Shown: piece by piece, positions 32,030-39,002 of the stretch
Layout of the letters: every line of letters begins with the position of its first letter
Position numbering within the stretch: the first letter of the stretch is position 1
Source of the DNA: Pseudomonadota bacterium
Lineage (GTDB): Bacteria > Pseudomonadota > Alphaproteobacteria > Rhizobiales > Devosiaceae
Length of the DNA: 39,002 bases
Reading direction: 5' to 3'
Assembly (NCBI GenBank): GCA_023433775.1
Contig: JAEYTY010000020.1
Span: 1 to 39,002 of the forward strand
Notes under the pieces: model-generated
The model's database searches: none
Seen by the model: the letters and a program-made list of their open reading frames with translations, nothing else
What the model was told of the DNA's origin: nothing
Translations under genes and position numbers: made by a program

Positions 32030-32172
32030 GAATCGCGCCCCGTCACGAATCAGAGAGTAACCGATCGTTAACGCAAATGCGCTATTGCCAAAGATGGCGG
32101 TGGAAACTCGTCCTGCGTCACTGGCACGCCCAAACCTCCCCCATTGCTGGAATTGCTTGAATCCCGCGAGTC
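32030..32172. promoter_or_regulatory. GANTC cluster in the fliI-ctrA intergenic region
   Basis: Four CcrM methylation sites: GAATC at 32030-32034, 32047-32051 and 32159-32163, and GAGTC at 32168-32172. Roughly half a site would be expected by chance in this length. In Caulobacter the methylation state of a GANTC in the ctrA P1 promoter times its firing, and GcrA reads such sites. The remainder of the 430-base gap (31978-32407) is unusually A/T-rich around 32190-32320 and has no open frame of note. Confidence 0.6.
32057..32071 (-). promoter_or_regulatory. CtrA-like box between fliI and ctrA
   Basis: On the minus strand TTAA-CGATCGG-TTAC, one mismatch to TTAA-N7-TTAA. It is oriented toward fliI, and overlaps the GANTC cluster. 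Confidence 0.5.
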
Positions 32173-32287
32173 ATTTGGCGGGCGGACTTAATGTGTTACC
32201 TTAAGAAAATTACGTATAATTTATCGTTAAATTTCAATGAGTTAGATTTAATTCACCTTACCCGCGTTTGCGTATTGCCCAACCGAA

Positions 32288-32302
32288 TTAAACTTTGTTA
32301 AC
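32288..32302 (+). promoter_or_regulatory. CtrA-like box near ctrA (TTAA-N6-TTAAC)
   Basis: TTAA-ACTTTG-TTAAC, with a spacer one base shorter than the consensus N7, about 105 bases before the ctrA start. Autoregulation of ctrA is known in Caulobacter, so the position is reasonable. Downstream, 32346-32373 and 32375-32388 can form two hairpins (GCTGG/CCAGC and GTTCC-AGCA-GGAAC) in the ctrA leader. Confidence 0.4.
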
Positions 32303-32407
32303 TATTTGAACTTAGGGTTCAGTCATATCCAGTAGGGTTTGGAGCGCGGCTGGCGTCAGGCCACCAGCCACGCTGTTCCAGCAGGAACGAATGACAAGGG
32401 GAATATA

Positions 32408-33115
32408 ATGCGGGTACTCCTTATTGAGGACGACAGCGCAACGGCGCAGAGCATCGAGTTGATGCTGAAATCGGAGAGCTTCAACGTCTACACCACCGAC
32501 CTTGGTGAAGAAGGCGTCGATCTCGGCAAGCTCTACGACTACGACATTATCCTTCTCGACCTGAACCTGCCCGACATGAGCGGCTACGAAGTGCTCCGCA
32601 CTCTCCGTGTCGCCAAGGTTCAGACCCCGATCCTGATCCTGTCCGGTCTAGCCGGCATTGAAGACAAGGTCCGTGGCCTCGGTTTTGGCGCCGATGACTA
32701 CATGACCAAGCCGTTCCACAAAGATGAGCTCGTGGCCCGCATCCACGCCATCGTCCGCCGTTCCAAGGGCCACGCCCAGTCGGTCATCTCGACCGGCGAT
32801 CTCATGGTCAACCTCGACACCAAGACCGTCGAAGTCCAGAGCCAGCGCGTGCACCTGACCGGCAAGGAATACCAGATGCTGGAGCTGCTCTCGCTCCGCA
32901 AGGGCACCACCCTCACCAAGGAAATGTTCCTCAACCACCTCTATGGTGGCATGGACGAGCCCGAACTCAAGATCATCGACGTCTTCATCTGCAAGCTGCG
33001 CAAGAAGCTGTCGGTCGCCACGGGCGGCAAGAATTACATCGAGACCGTCTGGGGCCGCGGCTATGTGCTGCGCGAGCCCGACGAGAACGAAACCTACAAC
33101 GAGAACGTCGCCTGA
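32408..33115 (+). CDS. ctrA: Cell-cycle master response regulator CtrA
   Basis: A 235-residue OmpR-type response regulator. The receiver has acidic pocket residues E8/D9, phosphoacceptor D51 (LLDLNLPDMSGYE) and K101 (DDYMTKPFHKDE). The winged-helix domain (VHLTGKEYQMLELLSLRKGT; LKIIDVFICKLRKKL; YIETVWGRGYVLREP) is characteristic of CtrA. The protein ends in ENVA, similar to the hydrophobic C-terminus by which ClpXP recognises CtrA. AAGGGGAATATA precedes the ATG at 32408. In this group CtrA controls flagellar, division and replication genes; its inhibitor SciP and phosphorelay protein ChpT are encoded in the same window. Confidence 0.97.
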   Translation: MRVLLIEDDSATAQSIELMLKSESFNVYTTDLGEEGVDLGKLYDYDIILLDLNLPDMSGYEVLRTLRVAKVQTPILILSGLAGIEDKVRGLGFGADDYMTKPFHKDELVARIHAIVRRSKGHAQSVISTGDLMVNLDTKTVEVQSQRVHLTGKEYQMLELLSLRKGTTLTKEMFLNHLYGGMDEPELKIIDVFICKLRKKLSVATGGKNYIETVWGRGYVLREPDENETYNENVA

Positions 33116-33138
33116 TTCCTCCTCAGGCCTCTTCCTGA

Positions 33139-33172
33139 AAAACCCCGCGTGAGCCACTCACGCGGGGTTTTT
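33139..33172 (+). terminator. Intrinsic terminator after ctrA
   Basis: AACCCCGCGTGAG (33141-33153), loop CCA, CTCACGCGGGGTT (33157-33169), then TTT. Very stable 13-base-pair stem. Confidence 0.92.
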
Positions 33173-33320
33173 CATTGTCCTTTCCGTCGCGCGCCACCGG
33201 CCGTCGAATTCGCCTGCCGCCACTCGTCGTCCATGAAGATCGGGGCGATTGGTCCTTGACGGCAGGAAGGCAAAACGATGCTCTCTGGTGGCGCGGTATA
33301 TGATTTCAGGGAGATGCATC

Positions 33321-34583
33321 GTGGCCGACCGCACCGAGACCGACCGCGCCATCACCGCCGTCTGGCGCAGCGAGCAGGCCCGTGTCATCGCCAGCCTGAC
33401 CCGTATCGTGCGCGACATCTCGCTGGCCGAGGAACTGGCCCAGGACGCGCTGATGGCCGCCCTGCGCACCTGGCCAACCTCGGGCGTGCCGTCCAATCCA
33501 GGCGCCTGGCTCACCCAGGCCGGCAAGCGCAAGGCCATCGACTATTTCCGCCACCGCAAGATGGCCGCGACCAAGCTTGAGGAAGTCGGGCGGGTCATGG
33601 ACGAAGAAACACCCGATATGCAGGACGTGATGCAGGAGGCGCTGGATGATGACGTGGGCGACGACCTGCTCCGGCTCATCTTCACATCCTGCCACCCCAT
33701 CCTGCCGGCCGAAGGCCGCGTTGCCCTCACTCTGCGGCTGATCGGTGGCCTCACCACCGAGGAAATTGCCCGGGCATTCCTCGCCAATGACACAACCATC
33801 GGTCAGCGCATCGTACGCGCCAAGCGCACCATTGCCGATGCCGGCCTGCCTTTCGAAGTCCCGCGCGGGGCCGAGCGCGTCGAACGTCTCGGCGCCGTGC
33901 TCGGCGTGCTCTATCTCATTTTCAACGAAGGCTATTCCGCCACAGCCGGGCAGGACCTGATGCGGCCCCAGCTTTGTGCCGAAGCCATCCGGCTGGGGCG
34001 CCTGCTTGCCGAACTGATGCCCGACGAACCCGAAACGCATGGCCTCGTGGCGCTGATGGAAATCCAGCATTCACGCGCCAATGCCCGCACCGACGCCGAG
34101 GGCCATCCGGTGCTGCTGCCCGATCAGGATCGGGCCCGCTGGGACCAGATCTTGATCCGCCATGGCCTCAGCGCCCTTGCGCGGGCCCAGAGCATGGGCG
34201 GCGCTGCCGGCCCCTATACCCTGCAGGCCGCCATTGCCGCCTGCCATGCCCGCGCCGCGCGCGCCGAGGACACCGATTGGCGCCAGATCGCCACGCTCTA
34301 TGCGCTGTTGATGCAGGTCACGCCGTCGCCGGTTATCGAGCTTAACCGCGCCGTCGCTGTCTCCATGGCCGATGGGCCCGCCGCAGCGCTGCCGATTCTC
34401 GACGCCATCAGCGACGAACCCGCATTGAGGAACTATCACCTGCTCTTTGGCGTGCGCGGCGATCTGCTGCGCAAGCTCGGTCGCCATACCGAAGCCAATC
34501 TCGACTTCCTGCGGGCCGCAGAACTCACCCGCAATGAGCGTGAAAAGGCCTATCTTCAGGCCCGGGCCGAAGAAGAGGCGTAA
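33321..34583 (+). CDS. ECF42-like RNA polymerase sigma factor with C-terminal extension
   Basis: A 420-residue sigma factor. Region 2 (ARVIASLTRIVRDISLAEEL, then AQDALMAALRTWP) and region 4 (LPAEGRVALTLRLIGGLTTE, then EIARAFLANDTTIGQRIVRA) are followed by a roughly 230-residue helical extension (LIFNEGYSATAGQDLMRPQL; YTLQAAIAACHARA; LNRAVAVSMADGPAAALPIL), the DUF6596/ECF42 architecture. I chose GTG at 33321, which has AGGGAG seven bases upstream. ECF42 genes normally sit beside a DGPF/YCII-domain gene; none is adjacent here. The extension is thought to control or support activity in this group. It is placed between ctrA and chpT. Confidence 0.88.
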   Translation: MADRTETDRAITAVWRSEQARVIASLTRIVRDISLAEELAQDALMAALRTWPTSGVPSNPGAWLTQAGKRKAIDYFRHRKMAATKLEEVGRVMDEETPDMQDVMQEALDDDVGDDLLRLIFTSCHPILPAEGRVALTLRLIGGLTTEEIARAFLANDTTIGQRIVRAKRTIADAGLPFEVPRGAERVERLGAVLGVLYLIFNEGYSATAGQDLMRPQLCAEAIRLGRLLAELMPDEPETHGLVALMEIQHSRANARTDAEGHPVLLPDQDRARWDQILIRHGLSALARAQSMGGAAGPYTLQAAIAACHARAARAEDTDWRQIATLYALLMQVTPSPVIELNRAVAVSMADGPAAALPILDAISDEPALRNYHLLFGVRGDLLRKLGRHTEANLDFLRAAELTRNEREKAYLQARAEEEA

Positions 34584-34600
34584 AGCCGTCCGCAGTCAGG

Positions 34601-34969
34601 TCAGGCCGAAAATTCCAGCTTGTCGAACTTGGCTTCGAGCAGCGGGCGGTCAAACGGCTTCATCATATAGTCGTCCGCACCCGATTTCAGCGCCTGTGCA
34701 ATGGCGCCGATATCGTTCTCGACCGTGCAGAAAATGATGCGGGGCTTTTCGCCGCCGATATAGGCGCGCAGCAGCTTGAGGAATTCGAGCCCACTCATGA
34801 TGGGCATGTTCCAGTCGAGCAGGATGGCGTCAGGCATTTCCTGGCGGCACTTGTCAAAGGCCTCCTGCCCGTCCTCGGCTTCCTCAACGATATAGTCGAT
34901 ATCCTCGAGAATGCGGCGCGCGACTTTGCGCACCACGGTGGAGTCATCGACGATGAGGCAGCTACGCAT
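34601..34969 (-). CDS. Single-domain response regulator downstream of chpT
   Basis: A 122-residue CheY-like receiver with acidic pocket D8/D9, phosphoacceptor D52 (LLDWNMPIMSG), T82 and K104 (GADDYMMKPFDRP), and no output domain. It is not CpdR or DivK by the sequences around D52. It lies 78 bases downstream of chpT on the same strand, so it is probably co-transcribed and may exchange phosphate with ChpT or its kinase. The start at 34969 is chosen by alignment of the first beta strand (RSCLIVDDS); its Shine-Dalgarno is weak. Confidence 0.88.
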   Translation of the reverse strand: MRSCLIVDDSTVVRKVARRILEDIDYIVEEAEDGQEAFDKCRQEMPDAILLDWNMPIMSGLEFLKLLRAYIGGEKPRIIFCTVENDIGAIAQALKSGADDYMMKPFDRPLLEAKFDKLEFSA

Positions 34970-35047
34970 GACCACCGGCCCTCGCAAATTGTCGCTTTCG
35001 CGAACTATGCAAGGCAAGTGGTTGGAGAAAGGTTAGCGCAGACCGGA

Positions 35048-35725
35048 CTATTCGGCGTTCTGCGCAGCCTTTGGCACAGCGGTGAAGAAGAACATGTCGT
35101 CTTCCAGCCCGATATTGAGCTCCATATCGGTCATGCGCGCCAAAAGCCCCGTATAGAAGGGCTGAATGCCCCGCGCATCGACAAAGCCTTCGTCGGGTGT
35201 GCCGGACAAAAGCCCGGCGGCGCCGGAAGGCACCAGCGTCTTCTGCCGCTTTTCCGGGTCACTCTTGGAGGTGAATTCGAACTTTTCTTCCCCGGCCGGG
35301 CCCGAAATGCTCGCCGTCACCTGTCCGCCGCGCGGCACCGAACCGGCTGCGATCAGCAGCATGTTCATGAACAGCTTGGCCTTGTGCTTGGGCAGAAGGA
35401 TCAGCGGCACATTCCACTCGAGATCGGCCTTTTCGATTTCGAACAGGATGCGCGCCACGCGCTCGCATTCACGGGTGTCGATATCGGTGCCCGATGTGGA
35501 GGACGCGCCATAGGCAAGGCGCGAAAATTCGAGCTTGGCGCGGCTCTGCTTGGCGGCGCTGGCGATAAGGTCACGCGCGCCTTCTGCCATTTCGGCCTGC
35601 GCCGGATCGGCCAGCACTTCGAGGCCGTTGCCGATGGCGCCGATGGGATTGATCAGGTCATGGCAGACCCTGGAGCACAGCATCGCAGCCAGGTCGGTTG
35701 CCTTGAGCTCAATGATATTGTCCAT
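35048..35725 (-). CDS. chpT: Histidine phosphotransferase ChpT
   Basis: A 225-residue protein with the DHp-like H-box MLCSRVCHDLINPIGAIGNG; the phosphorylated residue is H22. The C-terminal part is a degenerate, ATP-binding-deficient HATPase-like domain (LLPKHKAKLFMNMLLIAAGS). ChpT carries phosphate from the hybrid kinase CckA to CtrA and CpdR in alphaproteobacteria. Here it sits 2 kb from ctrA, with a single-domain response regulator behind it. Confidence 0.94.
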   Translation of the reverse strand: MDNIIELKATDLAAMLCSRVCHDLINPIGAIGNGLEVLADPAQAEMAEGARDLIASAAKQSRAKLEFSRLAYGASSTSGTDIDTRECERVARILFEIEKADLEWNVPLILLPKHKAKLFMNMLLIAAGSVPRGGQVTASISGPAGEEKFEFTSKSDPEKRQKTLVPSGAAGLLSGTPDEGFVDARGIQPFYTGLLARMTDMELNIGLEDDMFFFTAVPKAAQNAE

Positions 35726-35798
35726 CTGCGGGTCTCCATAGGTCGCTTAAGTCAGCGAGAATCAGTCTTGCGACAATAGAAGGCCAGGCCGTTCCGCA

Positions 35799-36296
35799 CT
35801 ACCGCACAGAAAGCGTTTTGGACAATTCCTGCCAATGGGTTTCCCCGCGCAGCGCTGCTGCGTCAGGCGCCAGCAAAAAGGCTTCACGATTGGAGGCGGA
35901 ATAGAACAGATAAAGCCGCTGCTTGAACACGGTATAGATGCTGGGGTCAGCATCGGCGATGAAGCCGCGCGCCATAGCCATGGCGCCATGCCCGCCATAT
36001 TGGGGCGCATAAAGCTCCGGGTGCTTTTTGAACACCTCCAGATTTGCCGCATTGGCAAAATACCAGGGCACGCCCATCCAGAAAAATTCATAGTCGGGCC
36101 GCCCCGGCAGCGGCGCCGGTTCGGTGAAATAGGAAACCGGGTCCATGCCGCCAATGGCCAGGCCCGACAGTGGATCGGCCAGGATATAGCTGGTCAGCGA
36201 CTGCGCCCTTGCCGGCCCGGCAACCAGCGCAAACGGCCCGAAAAGCGGCAGAACCAAGGCAAGCATGGTTAAGATTTGTTTAGAGATTTGCTTCAT
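35799..36296 (-). CDS. Exported YHS domain-containing protein
   Basis: A 165-residue protein with a signal peptide (residues 1 to about 31, ending GPARAQ) and a YHS-type domain (AIGGMDPVSYFTEPAPLPGR; YEFFWMGVPWYFANAANLEV; FKKHPELYAPQYGGHGAMAM). Such small periplasmic YHS proteins are often linked to metal handling, but the function is not known. The ATG at 36296 has GAGG at six bases and is better than the overlapping ATG at 36299. It is divergent from eipA across a 95-base region with a 16-base palindrome. Confidence 0.85.
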   Translation of the reverse strand: MKQISKQILTMLALVLPLFGPFALVAGPARAQSLTSYILADPLSGLAIGGMDPVSYFTEPAPLPGRPDYEFFWMGVPWYFANAANLEVFKKHPELYAPQYGGHGAMAMARGFIADADPSIYTVFKQRLYLFYSASNREAFLLAPDAAALRGETHWQELSKTLSVR

Positions 36297-36341
36297 CATT
36301 GACCTCAATGATCGGCTGGCCAGCGGCGCCATAGTGCCGCC

Positions 36342-36357
36342 AAGACCTTAAGGTCTT
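36342..36357. promoter_or_regulatory. Perfect 16-base palindrome, candidate operator
   Basis: AAGACCTTAAGGTCTT, in the 95-base divergent region between the YHS-protein gene and eipA. Its centre is 35-45 bases from either start codon, so a bound factor could control both genes. Confidence 0.45.
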
Positions 36358-36391
36358 CGTAACCGGCGTCAGCAGCATCGGGAGAGAAGTC

Positions 36392-36961
36392 ATGTTCAAG
36401 CGCCTTACCCAATACGCACTCGTCTTGCTGGCCGCATTGACCCTCGCGGTGCCTGCTCAGGCCCAGGGCTCGCTCAGCGATACTTATTCGGGCGAAGAAC
36501 TGGTCGAAAGCGGCCGCGAATTCTTCGGCTCTGCCGCCCAGGGCCTCGCCTCCGTGGTCGAAAAGGCCATCAGCCAATATGGCCTGCCCAATGGCTATAT
36601 TCTGGGCGAAGAAGCCGGTGGCGCTCTCTTCGTCGGCGCCAAATATGGCGAAGGCACCATCAATACCCGCAATGCCGGCCAGTTCTCGCTCTACTGGCAG
36701 GGCCCCAGCATCGGCCTCGATGTCGGTGGCGACGGCTCCAAGGTCATGATGCTGGTCTATAACCTGGCATCCATCCAGGACATTATCGGCCGCTATCCCG
36801 GCATCGACGGCTCGGCCTATGTGGTGGGCGGCTTCGGCATGACCGTGGTCAAGCGCGGCAATGTGGTCGTGGTCCCCATTCGCTCCGGTGTCGGCGCCCG
36901 CCTCGGCATCAATGTCGGCTATCTCAATTTCACCAGCGAGCCGACCTGGAACCCCTTCTGA
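36392..36961 (+). CDS. eipA: EipA-like periplasmic protein (DUF1134)
   Basis: A 189-residue protein with a signal peptide (1-24, VPAQAQ) and a complete DUF1134 domain (SGEELVESGREFFGSAAQGL; VVEKAISQYGLPNGYILGEE; GGALFVGAKYGEGTI; WQGPSIGLDVGGDGSKVMML). In Brucella the DUF1134 protein EipA is a periplasmic beta-barrel needed for envelope integrity and virulence. GGGAGAGAAG lies before the ATG. It forms a single-gene unit followed by a hairpin at 36986. Confidence 0.9.
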   Translation: MFKRLTQYALVLLAALTLAVPAQAQGSLSDTYSGEELVESGREFFGSAAQGLASVVEKAISQYGLPNGYILGEEAGGALFVGAKYGEGTINTRNAGQFSLYWQGPSIGLDVGGDGSKVMMLVYNLASIQDIIGRYPGIDGSAYVVGGFGMTVVKRGNVVVVPIRSGVGARLGINVGYLNFTSEPTWNPF

Positions 36962-36985
36962 ACTTTCTCATCATAAATTCATCGT

Positions 36986-37011
36986 AAAGCCGGGGCCCAC
37001 GCTCCGGCTTT
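36986..37011 (+). terminator. Candidate terminator after eipA
   Basis: AAAGCCGG (36986-36993) pairs with CCGGCTTT (37004-37011) 25 bases behind the eipA stop; only three T residues follow the stem. Confidence 0.6.
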
Positions 37012-37143
37012 GTCGTGACGGGGCCCCGAAAACCCGTTAGGGTTAATGTTTGGCGAAGATGGCTTCCACCCGTCTTTGCTGCCAGATAAGACGGGACCCG
37101 CCAGCACTGGCGCCCCTTGGCAGGCACCGCCGGAGATTGCTCG

Positions 37144-38313
37144 ATGCTGATCGAGAACATCATGTATTTCGCGTTGGGCCTGCTGGTGGCAGGCATTGTC
37201 GCGCTTATCATCATGCCCGCCGTGTGGAAGCGGGCCGTGCGCCTCACCAAGCGCCGCATCGAAGCCGCCACCCCCATCACCATGGCAGAATTCCGGGCCG
37301 ACAAGGACCAGCTCCGCGCCGAGTTCGCTCTCTCCACCCGCCGGCTGGAAATGAATGTCGAAGCCCTGCGCAAGCGCCTCGCCGAGCAATTGAGTGACGC
37401 CAACCAGAAGCGCACCGATCTCGGCGCCCTGAAGGCCGAGCGCGACAAGAGCCTCGCCATCATCCAGGAGCTGGAAGCGCGCACCGTCGAGCTGCGCGAG
37501 CGCAATCTGGCCCTCGAAAAGGAAGGTACTGACCTTGCCCAGCGCCTGCGGATGCGCGACCGCGAAGTCGAAACCCGCAATGGTGAAATCCAGAACCTGC
37601 GCAACACCCTGCGTGGCGGTCTGCCCGCCAGCACCAAGATCGATGGCGCCGCCCTCACCGGCCAATATGATCAGGACATTGACCGCCTGACCGCCGCTCT
37701 CGCGATTGAACGCAAGCGCGCAGACTTCCTCGAAGAGCAGGCCCGCAGCCTTATTTCGCGGCTCGAAAATTCCGACCGCCGCAGCGCCGAGGCCAGCGCC
37801 GCCATCGCCCAGATGCGCGAGGCCCTGGCCGGACGCGACGATCAAAAGCAGGCCGCCGCCGAAAATCTTGTCGCCGCCGAAGCACGCATTGCCAGCGCCG
37901 AAAGCCGGCTCAATACCCTTCTGGCCGAAACCAGCCATGTCGTCGCCCAGAACGAGGGCCGCGCCGAGCAATTGCTGGCCGACAAGCTTGGCCTGGAGGA
38001 ACAACTCGAACGCTTGCGCGCCAAGGTGATCGGCGTCGAGGCCGGCATCATGGAGGATTGGGAAACCGAGCGCCTGCAGGAAGCCCATATGCGCGAGCGG
38101 CTCAACGACATCGCCGCCAGCGTCAGCCGGCTGGTCTATGCCGTGGACAATGAGAAACAGGCCCCCGCCATCGAGGAAAGCCTCTTTGACCGCGTGCAGC
38201 GCTTTGCCGATGATGGCGAGAGCGAGGACATATTGCCGCCCACACCCGCAAGCGCCCAGCGCGGCACGGTGTCGGACCGTCTCGCCGCCCTGCGCGAAAT
38301 TCAGGGCCGCTGA
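37144..38313 (+). CDS. Membrane-anchored coiled-coil protein, hypothetical
   Basis: A 389-residue protein with an N-terminal transmembrane helix (about residues 5-28, IMYFALGLLVAGIVALIIMP) followed by a very long, charged coiled-coil region (from about 50 to 340) rich in Glu, Arg, Ala and Gln. GGAG lies 8 bases upstream of the ATG at 37144. I know similar proteins as unnamed conserved proteins of Hyphomicrobiales; no catalytic motif is visible. A structural or scaffolding role at the inner membrane is plausible. Confidence 0.8.
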   Translation: MLIENIMYFALGLLVAGIVALIIMPAVWKRAVRLTKRRIEAATPITMAEFRADKDQLRAEFALSTRRLEMNVEALRKRLAEQLSDANQKRTDLGALKAERDKSLAIIQELEARTVELRERNLALEKEGTDLAQRLRMRDREVETRNGEIQNLRNTLRGGLPASTKIDGAALTGQYDQDIDRLTAALAIERKRADFLEEQARSLISRLENSDRRSAEASAAIAQMREALAGRDDQKQAAAENLVAAEARIASAESRLNTLLAETSHVVAQNEGRAEQLLADKLGLEEQLERLRAKVIGVEAGIMEDWETERLQEAHMRERLNDIAASVSRLVYAVDNEKQAPAIEESLFDRVQRFADDGESEDILPPTPASAQRGTVSDRLAALREIQGR

Positions 38314-38667
38314 TTACTCGGCTGCAATCACCACCTGCCGCAGCATTTCCCCGCTCGCCGCGTCAAACACCGCCAGCGTCACCACGTCTCCGGCCCGGTA
38401 GGTCACCTGCACATTGCCCTCGGCCACCATTGCCGACACCACCTCGGCCCCGGCCGGCACGCTGACTGTCTCGGCCATCACCGGCGGCGGCGCGTCGCGC
38501 ATGACGCGATAGACAAGCGCCACGCCAATCGCCATAAAGCCCAGCAACAGGATGCCGATTGAAATACCGAAGGATCGGCGCGCCTTTCCCATCAAGGCCA
38601 GCGCTTCGGGCGAGAGTTGTGTCTCGCTTCCATTGGCGTTGGAGCCGGACTGTTCAGGATCACTCAT
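38314..38667 (-). CDS. Small single-helix membrane protein, DUF6476-like
   Basis: A 117-residue protein with an N-terminal hydrophilic part, one transmembrane helix (about 33-55, GISIGILLLGFMAIGVALVY) and a C-terminal all-beta part of about 55 residues (VSVPAGAEVVSAMVAEGNVQ) that would be periplasmic. It resembles the DUF6476-type small proteins encoded beside rluD in alphaproteobacteria. Its start codon overlaps that of the divergent pseudouridine synthase (shared AT at 38666-38667), and it has no clear Shine-Dalgarno, so the start is less secure than the frame. Confidence 0.7.
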   Translation of the reverse strand: MSDPEQSGSNANGSETQLSPEALALMGKARRSFGISIGILLLGFMAIGVALVYRVMRDAPPPVMAETVSVPAGAEVVSAMVAEGNVQVTYRAGDVVTLAVFDAASGEMLRQVVIAAE

Positions 38668-39002
38668 GGCAGAAGATACCGATCTGGAGTTCGAGGGCGA
38701 AGCGGTCGAATTTGCTGTCGATGACACCATGGCCGGCGGCCGGCTCGATGCCGAACTCGCCAAAGCGCACCCGGCTCTCAGCCGCAGCCGCCTCAAGGAT
38801 CTGATCCTGGGCGGAGCGGTGACCGTGGACGGCAGCATCGTCAGCGAACCCAAATACCGGCTCAAGCCCGGCGAGACAATCGTCCTTCTCGCCCCACCCC
38901 CCGAAGACCCCGAGCCGCAGCCGGAAAACATCCCGCTCGACATCCTCTATGAGGACGAGCACCTGATCGTCATCAACAAGCCCGTCGGCATGGTCGTCCA
39001 CC
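38666..39002 (+). CDS. RluA/RluD family pseudouridine synthase, N-terminal part
   Basis: The first 112 codons; the gene continues beyond the right edge. It starts with an acidic leader, then an S4 RNA-binding domain (GGRLDAELAKAHPALSRSRL; LILGGAVTVDGSIVSEPKYR) and the beginning of the catalytic domain (DILYEDEHLIVINKPVGMVV). The next expected motif, GRLDxxTSG with the catalytic Asp, lies outside the window. AGGA lies about six bases before the ATG. The S4 domain and adjacent context favour RluD (23S rRNA pseudouridines 1911, 1915, 1917) over RluC. Confidence 0.9.
   Translation, partial: MAEDTDLEFEGEAVEFAVDDTMAGGRLDAELAKAHPALSRSRLKDLILGGAVTVDGSIVSEPKYRLKPGETIVLLAPPPEDPEPQPENIPLDILYEDEHLIVINKPVGMVVH

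Overview
The window looks like a chromosomal segment of a high-GC (roughly 60-65%) alphaproteobacterium of the order Hyphomicrobiales (Rhizobiales), most probably Devosia or a close relative. The main reasons are the presence of CtrA, ChpT and SciP (DUF1153), an EipA/DUF1134 protein, flagellar genes in the Caulobacter fliF-operon order, an alphaproteobacterial-type LexA operator and an EcfG-type promoter. The taxonomic call is inference from gene content; no 16S gene is present.

Layout. 1-5.8 kb: an SDR start, an HI0933-like flavoprotein, a sugar catabolism pair (Gfo/Idh/MocA dehydrogenase and a TIM-barrel isomerase) divergent from a SET-like MFS transporter across a GATAC/GTATC operator, and a PPOX-family flavoenzyme. 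5.9-12.2 kb: a DUF3237 protein, an FAD monooxygenase, tRNA-Met(CAT), a two-gene DNA-repair operon (radical SAM + DUF4130-UdgX fusion) with a LexA-type box over its ribosome binding site, a VOC-family ring-cleaving dioxygenase, and a cluster of inverted palindromic repeats. 12.2-16.2 kb: a VWA/YfbK membrane protein coupled to an ECF sigma factor, a 61-residue membrane protein, and mnmA.

16.3-32 kb is a flagellar and cell-cycle region: fliK-flgD behind a sigma-54 promoter, sciP, a GST gene, then fliF-fliG-fliH-fliN-flbD-flhA, and on the opposite strand fliI-fliJ. Between the two flagellar blocks lie a zinc metallopeptidase, a GNAT acetyltransferase and a PRC-barrel protein whose upstream region carries an EcfG-type promoter and an unrecognised attenuator-like RNA. 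32-39 kb: ctrA with a GANTC-rich promoter region, an ECF42-like sigma factor, chpT with a co-oriented response regulator, a YHS-domain protein, eipA, a coiled-coil membrane protein, a small membrane protein and the start of an RluA/RluD pseudouridine synthase.

How it works together. CtrA (phosphorylated through ChpT, inhibited by SciP) is expected to switch on early flagellar genes; CtrA-like boxes lie upstream of fliF, between fliI and ctrA, and near ctrA. FlbD with sigma-54 is expected to drive later genes such as fliK; an identical-arm dyad (CGGCA-N5-TGCCG) occurs upstream of both fliK and fliF and is the best candidate FlbD site. The most striking anomaly is in flbD itself: a 36-base A/T-rich patch exactly replaces the helix-turn-helix codons and puts an in-frame stop there, while the C-terminal coding sequence beyond it continues in the same frame.
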